A stretch of 64,000 nt of DNA from an uncultured Clostridia bacterium (GCA_934183325.1 CAKPSH010000006.1:3578-67577); one strand, 5' to 3'. Shown: positions 46,443 through 55,078, counted from the stretch's first letter. The notes: a model not told the origin generated them from the letters alone. Made by a program: numbers and translations.

Positions 46443-46750
46443 TACTCTGCCTCCTCTAAATAAATCTTTTTCACAAAAGCCCCTCTTTTTTCTTGTTTAC
46501 CCATTCTTATTTTTTCAAATTCTTCAATTGAAACGTCCATAGAATTTAATATTCCATAAACAACCTCAACTATATCCGCTAATTCTTCAATATTGTTATC
46601 TTCTATATATTCTCTTACTTCTTCTTGTAGTTTTTTATTTAATTCTTGTCTGTATTCATTATCATCTAATATTCTATATTTCGCTATTCTTCCATCTGCT
46701 TCAATAATATCTGTTATTTTATCTCTAACAAGTTTATTATATATTTTCAT
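46442..46750 (-). CDS. MazG/HisE-like NTP pyrophosphohydrolase
   Basis: The 102-residue protein starts YNKLVRDKITDIIEADG, the signature of the phosphoribosyl-ATP pyrophosphohydrolase-like MazG group. LQEEVREYIEDNNIEELADIVEVVYGIL then gives the ExxE(x)nExxD metal site. It overlaps both neighbours by one base, so the three are translationally coupled. Substrate unknown. Confidence 0.85.
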   Translation of the reverse strand: MKIYNKLVRDKITDIIEADGRIAKYRILDDNEYRQELNKKLQEEVREYIEDNNIEELADIVEVVYGILNSMDVSIEEFEKIRMGKQEKRGAFVKKIYLEEAE

Positions 46751-47763
46751 TATTTTCCTCCGATCCTACAAGTATAATTTGTTGCTTGCAATTTATCTCT
46801 ATTTATTGCTCCTTTTATAATCTTTAAATCTGCAGACATTGATTTTATGTTAAAGTTATAAACTCTATATAAATAATACTTATCTTGATATTGTTCAGAA
46901 AATTCAACTTCATTTTCTGATATATGAAACATATTATTTAGCCCTCCTTTAGTTGTTTTAACTTCTATATATTTTTCATTTCCTTCTTTGTCATATGAAA
47001 GTACATCAAATCTTTCAGCATTTCCTGCAATATCTCTTGTTGCAAAAACTTTATCTGCTAGATCTTCTCTACCTTCTATTATAAGTCTAGTTTTTTCATA
47101 TTCTACTACAATGTCTTCACCTTTTTTACCAAATTCTGTATTCTTTTTTATTTCTCCTTCGAAATTAATATTCTTATTACTATAAAAATCTTTTGTATTT
47201 TTTCCTTTTCTAACTTCAGATTCGTATGTATATTCTATTTCATCTTCCTTTAATTCTAATGCAAACTTTTTAATATCTAATTTTTCAATATCATGTGTAT
47301 CTATTTTTTTATCATTTATTATTCTGTTTGAATTATCATCATTCCAGTCTAAAATCTGCCATTTAAAATAAACTGGTTTTTCTCTTTGATTGTCATGATC
47401 TACATATGCTAACAAACCCATATATGTATAATTTTCTTTATCAGATGTTCTTAGGAATAAATATATATTATTTTTTAAATAATCATGATTTATAAAATCG
47501 ATTATTCTTGACTCCCTCAATGTTTGAGAAGGTTGTGATTGCCATGTTAAAATTCCATTTTCATCTATATTTTCATCAAACTCATGCCCAGACTGTTTTT
47601 TTCCGTACGTTACTAGAAATATATAATCATGCTGCGTTCCTGGAACTCTTATTATTCCTTGTAATCCCCAAGAGCCTGCTTGTGGTGTAAACTTTGTATC
47701 TGGTGAAAAGATATCATGTATATCTTCTCTCGAATATTTTTCATATCTAATTAATTCTTGCAT
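46750..47763 (-). CDS. DUF3427 plus DUF3883 protein (putative sensor-nuclease)
   Basis: The N-terminal half has YSREDIHDIFSPDTKFTPQAG, SWGLQGIIRVPGTQ and GHEFDENIDENGILTWQSQPS, characteristic of DUF3427, normally the C-terminal part of large helicases. Here it stands without a helicase. The C-terminal half (about 205-325) has EFGKKGEDIVVEYEKTRL and EKYIEVKTTKGG, typical of DUF3883, with a possible restriction-nuclease-like E-x-K. The protein may recognise foreign or modified DNA. It follows the NUDIX gene by 8 bp and overlaps the MazG gene. Confidence 0.78.
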   Translation of the reverse strand: MQELIRYEKYSREDIHDIFSPDTKFTPQAGSWGLQGIIRVPGTQHDYIFLVTYGKKQSGHEFDENIDENGILTWQSQPSQTLRESRIIDFINHDYLKNNIYLFLRTSDKENYTYMGLLAYVDHDNQREKPVYFKWQILDWNDDNSNRIINDKKIDTHDIEKLDIKKFALELKEDEIEYTYESEVRKGKNTKDFYSNKNINFEGEIKKNTEFGKKGEDIVVEYEKTRLIIEGREDLADKVFATRDIAGNAERFDVLSYDKEGNEKYIEVKTTKGGLNNMFHISENEVEFSEQYQDKYYLYRVYNFNIKSMSADLKIIKGAINRDKLQATNYTCRIGGK

Positions 47764-47771
47764 TTTTCCTC

Positions 47772-48146
47772 CTATAATAAATCAAATACTATTTTATCTG
47801 CTCCTGCAAATTCAAAATCATCTTTTTGATTTTTTGTTATCCATTTACAACTTTCATGTTCCAACAATTCTACTTCTTCACTAAGTAATTTTGCTTTATA
47901 AAAAATTAATTTTATATCTTTCTCAGGATAATGGTGAATATTCTCTCCTATGTATTCCATTACTTCTATATCAGCATTAAATTCTTCTTTTATTTCTCTT
48001 TTTAATGCTTCTTGGTAAGATTCTTCTTTTTCAACCTTACCTCCTGGAAATTCCCATAATCCACCTTGATCCTTTTTTAAATTTCTCTGAGCCACTAAAA
48101 ATTTATTTTCATTATTATATATAATCCCTGCTACTACTTCTATCAT
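47772..48146 (-). CDS. MutT-like NUDIX hydrolase
   Basis: The 124-residue protein has the complete NUDIX box GGLWEFPGGKVEKEESYQEA with LKREIKEEF following (Gx5Ex7REUxEE). It opens VVAGIIYNNENKFLVAQRN, as in MutT 8-oxo-dGTP diphosphatases. It is the first gene of the nucleotide-hydrolase/nuclease operon. It could be housekeeping-like pool cleaning or a cargo enzyme acting on a signal nucleotide. Nothing in the sequence separates these. Confidence 0.88.
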   Translation of the reverse strand: MIEVVAGIIYNNENKFLVAQRNLKKDQGGLWEFPGGKVEKEESYQEALKREIKEEFNADIEVMEYIGENIHHYPEKDIKLIFYKAKLLSEEVELLEHESCKWITKNQKDDFEFAGADKIVFDLL

Positions 48147-48260
48147 ATATTTGCTCCATTTATTTTTTTATTAATATATCATAATTTCCAAATTTTCTCA
48201 ATAAAACACACAATATTTTAGCCTATTTTGTCGAAATATTTTTTCATTTTTTGAATATCT

Positions 48261-48569
48261 TTACAAACTATTTCCACCTAACTTATTTAGTTTATTCCAT
48301 ATCATATTTAACTCATGTTTAGTATTACTTAAATCAACTGTATAAATTGCTCCACTATTAGCCAGATGTGTTAACTGATTTATATTATTTCCAATCTTCC
48401 TAAGCTCTGTTATTAAATCCTTAATCCCATCAATTACTATTATATCTTTATCCAATCCTTGTTCTATCAAATATTCAGATAAACTTAACTCTGCTTTTTC
48501 ACTATTTCTAACTAATCGTTCTTTCTCTTTTTTCGTAACTCTAATTGTTATCCTTTCATCTTTTCTCAT
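48261..48569 (-). CDS. MobC-like relaxosome accessory protein
   Basis: The 102-residue protein starts KDERITIRVTKKEKERLVRNSEKAELSLSEYLIEQGL, a ribbon-helix-helix DNA-binding fold as in MobC/NikA-type proteins. The end LRKIGNNINQLTHLAN is the conserved MobC block. It lies beside an oriT-like inverted repeat at 48616-48649. No relaxase follows, so the element may be mobilised in trans, or the protein may be a remnant of a lost mob module. Confidence 0.8.
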   Translation of the reverse strand: MRKDERITIRVTKKEKERLVRNSEKAELSLSEYLIEQGLDKDIIVIDGIKDLITELRKIGNNINQLTHLANSGAIYTVDLSNTKHELNMIWNKLNKLGGNSL

Positions 48570-48590
48570 CTCATCATCTCCATTTCATAA

Positions 48591-48650
48591 AAGGGTTTGG
48601 GACATCCCCAACTATCAAGACCCCTTTGTATACACAAAGGGGAATCTTGC
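48591..48650. other. Candidate oriT
   Basis: Just upstream of the MobC-like gene lies an inverted repeat with arms CAAGAC / ATCTTG and a core CCCCTTTGT, GTAT loop region, ACAAAGGGG (48616-48649). A smaller one precedes it (TTGGG ACATC CCCAA, 48597-48611). Position next to mobC and the symmetry suggest an origin of transfer. No nic site is identified. Confidence 0.5.
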
Positions 48651-48781
48651 TAAAAACATTTCTCTTATTTTAGTTCTTTTTTACTCTAAAACAACATAAA
48701 AAAAAAAGTGACATTTTTATCTGCCACTAATCATTTCACATCTAAAGTAATTTAGCTTATACTCCAGTTATCTTAACTATT

Positions 48782-49642
48782 TCAGAGTGATTCCCTAATT
48801 AGGGAATCGCTCATTCTATGGTCATCATCTTTAATTTCAATACCACCACACATTTCATATAATCTTGAAATTATTGAATCAACAATACTATAATTTTTAT
48901 TTATACATAATCTTTCTCTTAATTGATTTCTGTTATAATTTGTGGTTATAACAATTGGCAAATAATTATTATATCTATTATTCACTATCAAAAATAATTT
49001 TTCTAATACCCATTCTGTTGGCTTTTCTTTTCCTAAATCATCAATTATCAAAAGATCCACACTAGAATATAAATTCAAATAATCTTTATCAGAAACTTCT
49101 GAATCGCTATATGAATCTCTAATAAAATCTAACAATTGTATTAAAGTTCCAAATATTACTGATTTTTCGTTCTTAATAATTTCATTTGCAATGCATGATG
49201 CTAAATAAGTTTTACCTACACCATAAGCTCCTGTTATAAAAAGTCCTTTATTAGTTGTTCCTTTTATCAATTTATCTACATATTTTTTAACATTTTCATA
49301 AGCATTTTTATTCTTATTTGTTATTTTATAATTTTCAAATGTGCTATTTAATTGACGTTTTCCTAAATTATTATTTTTAAATAATTTGTTTATTTTACTT
49401 AAATTGATTTTTCTTATTTTGTCTTTTTCAATGTATTCATCATATTGTTGCCAAATCTTACTAGCCTCATTACAGGTACATCTTTCATATGCAGTTGCTA
49501 TATCTTTATAAACAATATTAACATATAGTGCAGTATAATCATTTATATGTAATAACTTTCCACAGAATTTGCACTGCTTGTGCATTTTATTATCAGTATC
49601 TAAAACTATGTCAGAAATCAATTGTTTTGAATCCACTACCAT
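48782..49642 (-). CDS. DnaC/IstB-like replicative helicase loader
   Basis: This AAA+ protein should load the replicative helicase at the element's origin. An N-terminal zinc-like site (CKFCGKLL ... CTC) precedes the ATPase. Walker A is FITGAYGVGKTYLASCIANE and Walker B is VDLLIIDDLGKEKPTEWVLE, followed by VITTNYNR. The length is about 286 residues. The start is taken at ATG 49642, where GGCAGGTG lies upstream; a GTG 6 bp earlier is possible. It overlaps the replisome-organiser gene, the common phage/ICE arrangement. Confidence 0.85.
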   Translation of the reverse strand: MVVDSKQLISDIVLDTDNKMHKQCKFCGKLLHINDYTALYVNIVYKDIATAYERCTCNEASKIWQQYDEYIEKDKIRKINLSKINKLFKNNNLGKRQLNSTFENYKITNKNKNAYENVKKYVDKLIKGTTNKGLFITGAYGVGKTYLASCIANEIIKNEKSVIFGTLIQLLDFIRDSYSDSEVSDKDYLNLYSSVDLLIIDDLGKEKPTEWVLEKLFLIVNNRYNNYLPIVITTNYNRNQLRERLCINKNYSIVDSIISRLYEMCGGIEIKDDDHRMSDSLIRESL

Positions 49643-50126
49643 TTTCACCTGCCTTTATATCATCTTCTAATCTATTATTTTCTATTTTATTCTTTTCTAC
49701 TATATTCTCTTCTGCTACGTTACTTGACGTTTGTGTAACGTTACTTTCTTCTTTTTTCTTATCTCTAAATCTTTTTTGTCTTGCTCTATTTTGCTCTAAA
49801 ATTTTCTCATATTTATCAATACTTTGATACTTATACCAGTTTTTAATTATATATGTATTTTCCTGATATATTAGCATCTCTAAATGGATTAATTTGTTCA
49901 ATATATTTTCCATTTTTGCATCCGTTTTGTGAATGATTGTTGCAAGTTCATGCACTGTCATCGGATTATTTTCTGAAATCATTAACTTTCCTTCTTGCAT
50001 ACATTGTCCTGCTATTGTTAATAATTGAATCCATACTCTAAAAAATGTGTCCCCATCACGTTCTTTGAGTAATATTTTGATTTTTGGATTTGCAAATATA
50101 TCTGTAAACACTTTAATCCATTGCAT
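49611..50126 (-). CDS. Phage-type replisome organiser, N-terminal domain protein
   Basis: The 171-residue protein starts MQWIKVFTDIFANPKIKILLKERDGDTFFRVWIQLLTIAG, the signature of phage replisome organiser N-terminal domains (DnaD-like winged helix). It ends with a basic QNRARQKRFRDKKKE stretch and a Glu/Asn-rich tail. It would bind the origin and recruit the DnaC-like loader encoded next. It sits between the excisionase-like gene and the loader. Confidence 0.83.
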   Translation of the reverse strand: MQWIKVFTDIFANPKIKILLKERDGDTFFRVWIQLLTIAGQCMQEGKLMISENNPMTVHELATIIHKTDAKMENILNKLIHLEMLIYQENTYIIKNWYKYQSIDKYEKILEQNRARQKRFRDKKKEESNVTQTSSNVAEENIVEKNKIENNRLEDDIKAGENGSGFKTIDF

Positions 50127-50138
50127 GTTTTCCCTCCT

Positions 50139-50342
50139 TTACTTTTTTAATGATTCTTGTTCTTTATTATTTAAGTATTCATCTAGTGCTTGTACTCTAA
50201 ATAATACTCTTCCACCAACTCTTGCACATGGTATTTGTTTTCTTCTTACTAATTGATTTACTAACCAATATGATATTCCTAAATACTCTGCTGTTTCTTT
50301 CATTGTTAATGTTGTACGTTCTACTTTTGGTAAATTTTCCAT
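50139..50342 (-). CDS. Excisionase-like helix-turn-helix protein
   Basis: The 67-residue protein has LTMKETAEYLGISYWLVNQLVRRKQIPCARVGGRVLF, the MerR-like winged helix of HTH_17/excisionase proteins. The ATG at 50342 has a perfect GGAGGTGAT SD; an upstream start at 50366 lacks one. It would control integrase direction or early transcription. Phased TTAGCA repeats lie 18 bp upstream. Confidence 0.82.
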   Translation of the reverse strand: MENLPKVERTTLTMKETAEYLGISYWLVNQLVRRKQIPCARVGGRVLFRVQALDEYLNNKEQESLKK

Positions 50343-50359
50343 ATTATCACCTCCAATTT

Positions 50360-50395
50360 TTAACACTTTTTAGCAACTTTTAGCAATTATTAGCA
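50360..50395. promoter_or_regulatory. Four 6-bp repeats phased at 10 bp (iteron/operator)
   Basis: TTAACA at 50360 and TTAGCA at 50370, 50380 and 50390 lie exactly 10 bp apart on one helix face, directly upstream of the excisionase-like gene. A related TTAGTG lies further on. This layout suits cooperative binding by an excisionase, integrase arm domain or Rep protein. Confidence 0.6.
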
Positions 50396-50533
50396 CTTTT
50401 CTTGATTTTTAGTGCTTTGCCTTGTAAAATGTAACTAGCTAATTACTAATTGTTATTTTAATTGTTTAATTTTGAATTAAAAACCTGACAGGTAATAATT
50501 AGAAAAATTTTTTTAATTGTAGGGGGGATTATT

Positions 50534-51580
50534 ATGATGGGTGATTTAAAAATTGCTTTTGATTTTATAAACTCTAAAGAATATGTGTCAAAATTTACAG
50601 CAGATGAATTTACTGATATAGATAAACTACCTGAAAATTTAAAAGATAAAAAATTTTATATATTTAAAAATTGCGAACCACACTGTCAAGCAATAGGAAC
50701 ATTTTTACTTGATTTTATGAATACAGATTTTGATGATTTTGAAGATTTTAGTTTATTACTAGATAAATATCTTTTTATTCCTTTATTGTTTTTCTATAAT
50801 CCGAATATATTAAATGATTGTTTATATGGTAAAAATGTAATATCTAAAAAAGAATATCTGAAAGAAAATATCTTGATATTATCTGAAGAAGAATTTATGT
50901 ATTATTGGAAATTATTTTATGAAGAATACAACTGGGATTTATCAACTACACAACTCAAATTTGAAAATATATTTGAAAATCAATATTATAAAAAATTCTT
51001 AGAGGTAACTAATGTCATGGATGATAATTATGACTTATTTGAAGAATTTTCTAGGAAAGAAGATCATTTTTCCGCAATAAAAGATATTGCTCCAGAATTT
51101 ACAACAATTGAAATGAGCTATGATGTAAAAGACTTTTGTGATAACACAAATATATATAATTACTTCTCTGCAAAAAATCCAATTGATATTGCTTATGTTT
51201 CTGCTAGAGAACTTTTGAACAACAAAAAAAGTTTTAGATTAGTACGTTGCGGTATTTGCAACTATTACTTTATACCTAAAACTTCTCATACAACTTTATA
51301 TTGTGATGAAATCTATCAAGATGGGAAAACTTGTAAAGAATATGCTAAATTAATATCTACCACAAAAACTTATGAATCTGATCCTCTTTGTAAAAAATAT
51401 AGGAATAGATACAAAAATTTGCATAAGCAAGCCTCTTTAAGCAATAATCCTAAGGTAAGTCTTTTATGTGAGGAGTATAAATTAAAAGGTCCTAAAATGC
51501 TTGAAAAATACCAACTTGGTAAAATCACTCCAGAAGAATTCGAAAATTGGATTGATGGGATGAAAATAAGGAAAAGCTGA
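50534..51580 (+). CDS. DUF6076-like protein with C-terminal Cys cluster
   Basis: The 348-residue acidic protein has a C-terminal zinc-like module RCGICNYYFIPKTSHTTLYC followed by GKTCKEYAKL and a helical tail. This pattern is found in DUF6076-type proteins of clostridial mobile elements, as I remember them. The N-terminal 200 residues are unrecognised. It is transcribed divergently from the excisionase-like gene behind a G-rich SD (AGGGGGGATT), and a terminator follows. Function unknown. Confidence 0.6.
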   Translation: MMGDLKIAFDFINSKEYVSKFTADEFTDIDKLPENLKDKKFYIFKNCEPHCQAIGTFLLDFMNTDFDDFEDFSLLLDKYLFIPLLFFYNPNILNDCLYGKNVISKKEYLKENILILSEEEFMYYWKLFYEEYNWDLSTTQLKFENIFENQYYKKFLEVTNVMDDNYDLFEEFSRKEDHFSAIKDIAPEFTTIEMSYDVKDFCDNTNIYNYFSAKNPIDIAYVSARELLNNKKSFRLVRCGICNYYFIPKTSHTTLYCDEIYQDGKTCKEYAKLISTTKTYESDPLCKKYRNRYKNLHKQASLSNNPKVSLLCEEYKLKGPKMLEKYQLGKITPEEFENWIDGMKIRKS

Positions 51581-51604
51581 TATTTAACCAAATATCAGCT
51601 TTTA
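51572..51604 (+). terminator. Terminator after the DUF6076-like gene
   Basis: AAAAGCTGATATTT pairs with AAATATCAGCTTTT around AACC, overlapping the stop codon, with T residues following. Confidence 0.8.
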
Positions 51605-51656
51605 AAATTATACTTCATATATAGATAAAAAATCTAATTAAATAATTATTTTTATA

Positions 51657-52925
51657 TTACTTCGATGGAAATCCAATATTAGGTCTCATTCCACTTTGTA
51701 TAAAATTGATTTTTCTAAAATTATAAAGTAGTTCATTTAAATATACCAAGATAGTAATGTTATCATAACATAATAAAGCTAAGTCGCAAAGATACAATTC
51801 CACAACGTTTTCTTGACCTCTAAATTTATCGTAAAAAGTAATTTTTTGTGAACTAACATCAAAATCGTATGTATAATGTGCAATTGCATTGCGTATATTT
51901 CTATCTATTTTAACACATTTACTAAAAGGTTCTTCAAAAATCAAAGATTCTAATCTCTTCGATTTTACTAATTTATTATATTCCTCAAAGTTTGAAACAT
52001 TAGCTCCATCAGAAAAACTATCATATGTTCCTCTTAAATAAATATTATTTAATCCTATTGCAATAGTTATCATATCTAATATTAATTCATAACTATCTTT
52101 ATAAAAATTAATCATATCATCAAAACTTATCGTAGCAATTCCATAAATTTCTTTATCGAATTTTTCACGTAAATCTCCCAAGGAAATCATAACCATCGGA
52201 ATATATTTTTCAAAGTTTTCTATCCATCTTGAATAAATTTTTACAATTCTTTTTAAATTAAAATCAATTTCTTGATTTGTTTTTAAAAAATCTATAAATT
52301 TATATACTTCTAAAATAATTTCTTTATTCATCACTTTTTTTGATATTTCAATAAATTCATTAAGGGTATTAGGATCAAGTATTTTACTAAAGCCTATTAC
52401 ATTTGATTGGTGTAATGCCATTGCAACATCTAATTTATTTTTTACAGTAAAATTAGGCGAAAGTTTAAGTATAGGCTCACGTATTAATTCAATTTTATCA
52501 TTAAAATATAAATCATAAAGTGGTCTTAGTACATTCCAATTGTTTATTTTAAAAAATATAAATTCTTCTATATGTTTAACTAAATTCATATAATCTTGTC
52601 CTGATTCGAACAAATTTACAGTATCCATAAATGGCCCTGCCCCTTTAGAATACATTTGTTCAAAAGAAATATACTTGCTAATTTTTTTATGTGGTAATTC
52701 TACCGAAAAATCCGCATAATAATCTATATTATCTAGACATTCTTCTATTTCTGTTGCATTATTAATTTCAAAAGAATTTTCAGTGGCAATTTTTCTAATT
52801 CCATTAATATTAACTTTACAATTGGGGCAGAAAAAACTAAATGGGATATCAAATTCACCCATTTGAAATCGAAGAAGTATATTAGTTTTACAAAAATTAC
52901 ATTTTATATATATTCTATTTATCAT
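51657..52925 (-). CDS. Zinc-ribbon protein with C-terminal HEPN-like RNxxxH motif
   Basis: The N terminus has IKCNFCKTNILLRFQ and FFCPNCKVNI, two CxxC knuckles of a zinc ribbon. A long helical middle is unrecognised. Near residue 360 NIRNAIAHYTYDF gives the RNxxxH motif of HEPN-type ribonucleases, in a helical C terminus. ApeA-like abortive proteins have comparable HEPN ends, but I cannot claim that family. The ATG at 52925 has a GGGGGAAA SD. It is a stand-alone gene of the element. Confidence 0.6.
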   Translation of the reverse strand: MINRIYIKCNFCKTNILLRFQMGEFDIPFSFFCPNCKVNINGIRKIATENSFEINNATEIEECLDNIDYYADFSVELPHKKISKYISFEQMYSKGAGPFMDTVNLFESGQDYMNLVKHIEEFIFFKINNWNVLRPLYDLYFNDKIELIREPILKLSPNFTVKNKLDVAMALHQSNVIGFSKILDPNTLNEFIEISKKVMNKEIILEVYKFIDFLKTNQEIDFNLKRIVKIYSRWIENFEKYIPMVMISLGDLREKFDKEIYGIATISFDDMINFYKDSYELILDMITIAIGLNNIYLRGTYDSFSDGANVSNFEEYNKLVKSKRLESLIFEEPFSKCVKIDRNIRNAIAHYTYDFDVSSQKITFYDKFRGQENVVELYLCDLALLCYDNITILVYLNELLYNFRKINFIQSGMRPNIGFPSK

Positions 52926-53209
52926 AATTTCCCCCATCACATAAATTAATTTTTATTTTATATTCATTCTCTGATAATAACTATATTCCATATACAAACA
53001 GTTTGCGTTCTTGTCAAAGAATTTAAAATTTAAAAATTAGTATCTAATAATTTTTCATAAATTTCTATTATTACAATACTTCTATTTAATATACTATTTA
53101 TTAATATTAGCTTATTATTTAATTTATCAACACCTCTATATTAGTTTAATATAGAAATTTTATACTTTTCCGATATTTCATCAAGTTTTTAAATAAGTTC
53201 CATTTTATT

Positions 53210-53881
53210 TTAATCATCACTTTTTCCAAATTCTTTTCGTTCATTATTATTAATTGCATCATTCAAATCTTTATATAAAGAACTTTTAGGCATAACATTT
53301 AGTTCGTCAAATTTAAAAAGAGTTCTTCCCTCTATATAATTTGCTAATCTATTATTAGAATATGCGATGGATCTTATTTCTTCAATCACTCCATCTATAC
53401 CATCTTTTATTTCAATTTCTTTTTTGTACGCGATACTTCTTTTATATGAAATTAGCTTATTATCATTTTCTTGTACATATTTAACATTGATTTCTATATT
53501 TGGAGACATTTCACTTTTTAAATACATAACTACTCCTTGTGTTTCTTCTGATGGATATAACATAAATTCATTCTTGAAAATATCATCTAATTCAAAATTT
53601 GTTTGTTCATTATTATTCATACTTAAAAAATCTATTTTTATATTAGTTGCTCCGCTTTGACCATTATTTTTTATGTATAATACTAAAAATCCATTTTTTT
53701 CATATAACTTAAATGTTAATATTGGCTTTAAACTATTTATATATCTTCGATTAGCCTTTACGTTAGAAACGATAGTTATTATTACCGCAATAATTGCTAC
53801 AACTAATGATAAAATTGAAATTATATTTGATGTTGTGTTATCCTTTAGAAGACATATTATTTCTTGTAATTCATTTTCCAT
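53210..53881 (-). CDS. Membrane-anchored protein related in plan to 41244-42062
   Basis: One N-terminal helix (IISILSLVVAIIAVIITIV, about 19-37) is followed by a soluble domain starting LKPILTFKLYEKNGFLVLYIKNNGQSGATNIKIDF. The KNxGxxxxxNIKxDF pattern also occurs in the 41244-42062 protein (KNIGLNNIKNLKVDF). The C terminus is helical. There is no catalytic motif. The gene is alone, with 269 bp of AT-rich DNA without features downstream. It may be a membrane sensor or an orphan defence component. Confidence 0.55.
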   Translation of the reverse strand: MENELQEIICLLKDNTTSNIISILSLVVAIIAVIITIVSNVKANRRYINSLKPILTFKLYEKNGFLVLYIKNNGQSGATNIKIDFLSMNNNEQTNFELDDIFKNEFMLYPSEETQGVVMYLKSEMSPNIEINVKYVQENDNKLISYKRSIAYKKEIEIKDGIDGVIEEIRSIAYSNNRLANYIEGRTLFKFDELNVMPKSSLYKDLNDAINNNERKEFGKSDD

Positions 53882-54006
53882 TCAAAGTCCTCCCTATTTT
53901 TGTCATATCTTATCATTTTTTCTGCAATTTTTCCAGTAATATTTTTAATTTTGTTATATATGCATATAATATTGTTATATAATTATAATAAAATTTCATT
54001 CAAGTG

Positions 54007-54035
54007 TTGACATACGTGTTTATACGTAGTATAAT
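54007..54035 (+). promoter_or_regulatory. Promoter/operator of the hicAB operon
   Basis: TTGACA and TATAAT are separated by 17 bp. The spacer contains TACGTG and TATACGTA repeats that could be the HicB operator. It lies 25 bp upstream of the hicA SD (GAAAGGAGG). Confidence 0.75.
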
Positions 54036-54059
54036 GTATTACAGAAAGGAGGATATTAA

Positions 54060-54237
54060 ATGCATTGTAAAAAGCTAATCAAGTTGCTTCAGCAAAATGG
54101 TTGGCGAAAGATTTCACAAAACGGTTCTCATTTAAAAATGAGAAAACGGAAATCAAACTGAAATTATTCCCGTACATAGCGGAGATATTCCAATAGGGAC
54201 AGCTGAAGCAATTCTAAAAAGAACAGGGCTAAAATAA
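54060..54237 (+). pseudogene. hicA: hicA toxin gene with a +1 frameshift
   Basis: The ATG at 54060 has a perfect SD and opens MHCKKLIKLLQQNGWRKIS then QNGSHLKM, the HicA double-stranded-RNA-binding fold with its catalytic His. The frame stops at 54159. In the +1 frame NGNQTEIIPVHSGDIPIGTA and AILKRTGLK follow, the normal HicA end, to a stop at 54235-54237. Removing one A from the run at 54143-54146 restores a 58-residue toxin. It is followed by hicB, so the antitoxin outlives a broken toxin, or the base is an assembly error. Confidence 0.82.
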
Positions 54238-54367
54238 TTAGCCCTCCCTATTCAACTATATAATATTTCAGTTAAATGAGGGTAAAACTTTAATTTTATA
54301 TTTTTTACTAGGGTTTGTTTGCTGTGCATTTATCTTCCTTTCTATCATATAAATTGGAGGTATAAAA

Positions 54368-54760
54368 ATGAAAAATCAATTAACTGTCTTTCCTGCCATA
54401 TTTACTTTTGATGGTAAATATTATAATGTTGATTTTATCGATTTAAAAGGATGTTCAACTTTTGGAAGCAGTATACAAGTTGCATATTCTATGGCTCAGG
54501 ATGCTATGGGCTTATATTTGGATAATATGACTAATTTTCCAAATCCCTCTTTAGATTTTTCTAATATCCCTTTAAAGGAAAATCAATTTGTTTCATTTAT
54601 AAGTATTGACATGGATGACTACAGAAAAAAATTCAATAAAAAATCGATAAAAAAGACTTTGACCATCCCTGAATGGTTAAATTATCTTGCCGAAAAAAAC
54701 GATATTAATTTTTCTCAAGTTTTGCAGGAAGCTTTAAAAGAAAAATTAAATATTGACTAA
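54368..54760 (+). CDS. hicB: HicB-type antitoxin
   Basis: The 130-residue protein has the partial RNase H-like HicB fold: VFPAIFTFDGKYYNVDFIDL, then GCSTFGSSIQVAYSMAQDAMGLYLD. A C-terminal DNA-binding segment follows (KTLTIPEWLNYLAEKNDINFSQVLQEALKEKL). The SD is TTGGAGGT. It lies 130 bp after the broken hicA, further than in most hicAB pairs. It would repress its own promoter. Confidence 0.9.
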   Translation: MKNQLTVFPAIFTFDGKYYNVDFIDLKGCSTFGSSIQVAYSMAQDAMGLYLDNMTNFPNPSLDFSNIPLKENQFVSFISIDMDDYRKKFNKKSIKKTLTIPEWLNYLAEKNDINFSQVLQEALKEKLNID

Positions 54761-54820
54761 ATTTTTTAAAAATAATATAATATAAAAAATGCATTTAATA
54801 TCCAAAAAAAGAGATTAAAA

Positions 54821-54858
54821 AGTAGATAGTTTTATAACTATCTATTTTTTATTTCTTA
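54821..54858 (+). terminator. Terminator after hicB
   Basis: TAGATAGTT / AACTATCTA with a TTAT loop is followed by TTTTTTATTT. The remaining 318-bp gap (54761-55078) before the integrase is AT-rich apart from a C-rich stretch (54955-54995). I see no gene there. Confidence 0.75.
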
Positions 54859-55078
54859 TTTTTCATAAAAAGATTTCTTCATTTATTCTTTTAATTTTAT
54901 ATTTTATAACGTATACTGTACAAAAATCACACTATATTAACATTTTTTCTTTCCCCCTACACCCCAAAACTTTTCCTCCATAACCCCCTGTCGGGTTTTG
55001 TTTTCTTCCACAAAAATGTTACAATAAAAACATAGTAATACAAACAATTACTAAAAACAACAGAAAGGAGGCAAAAAA

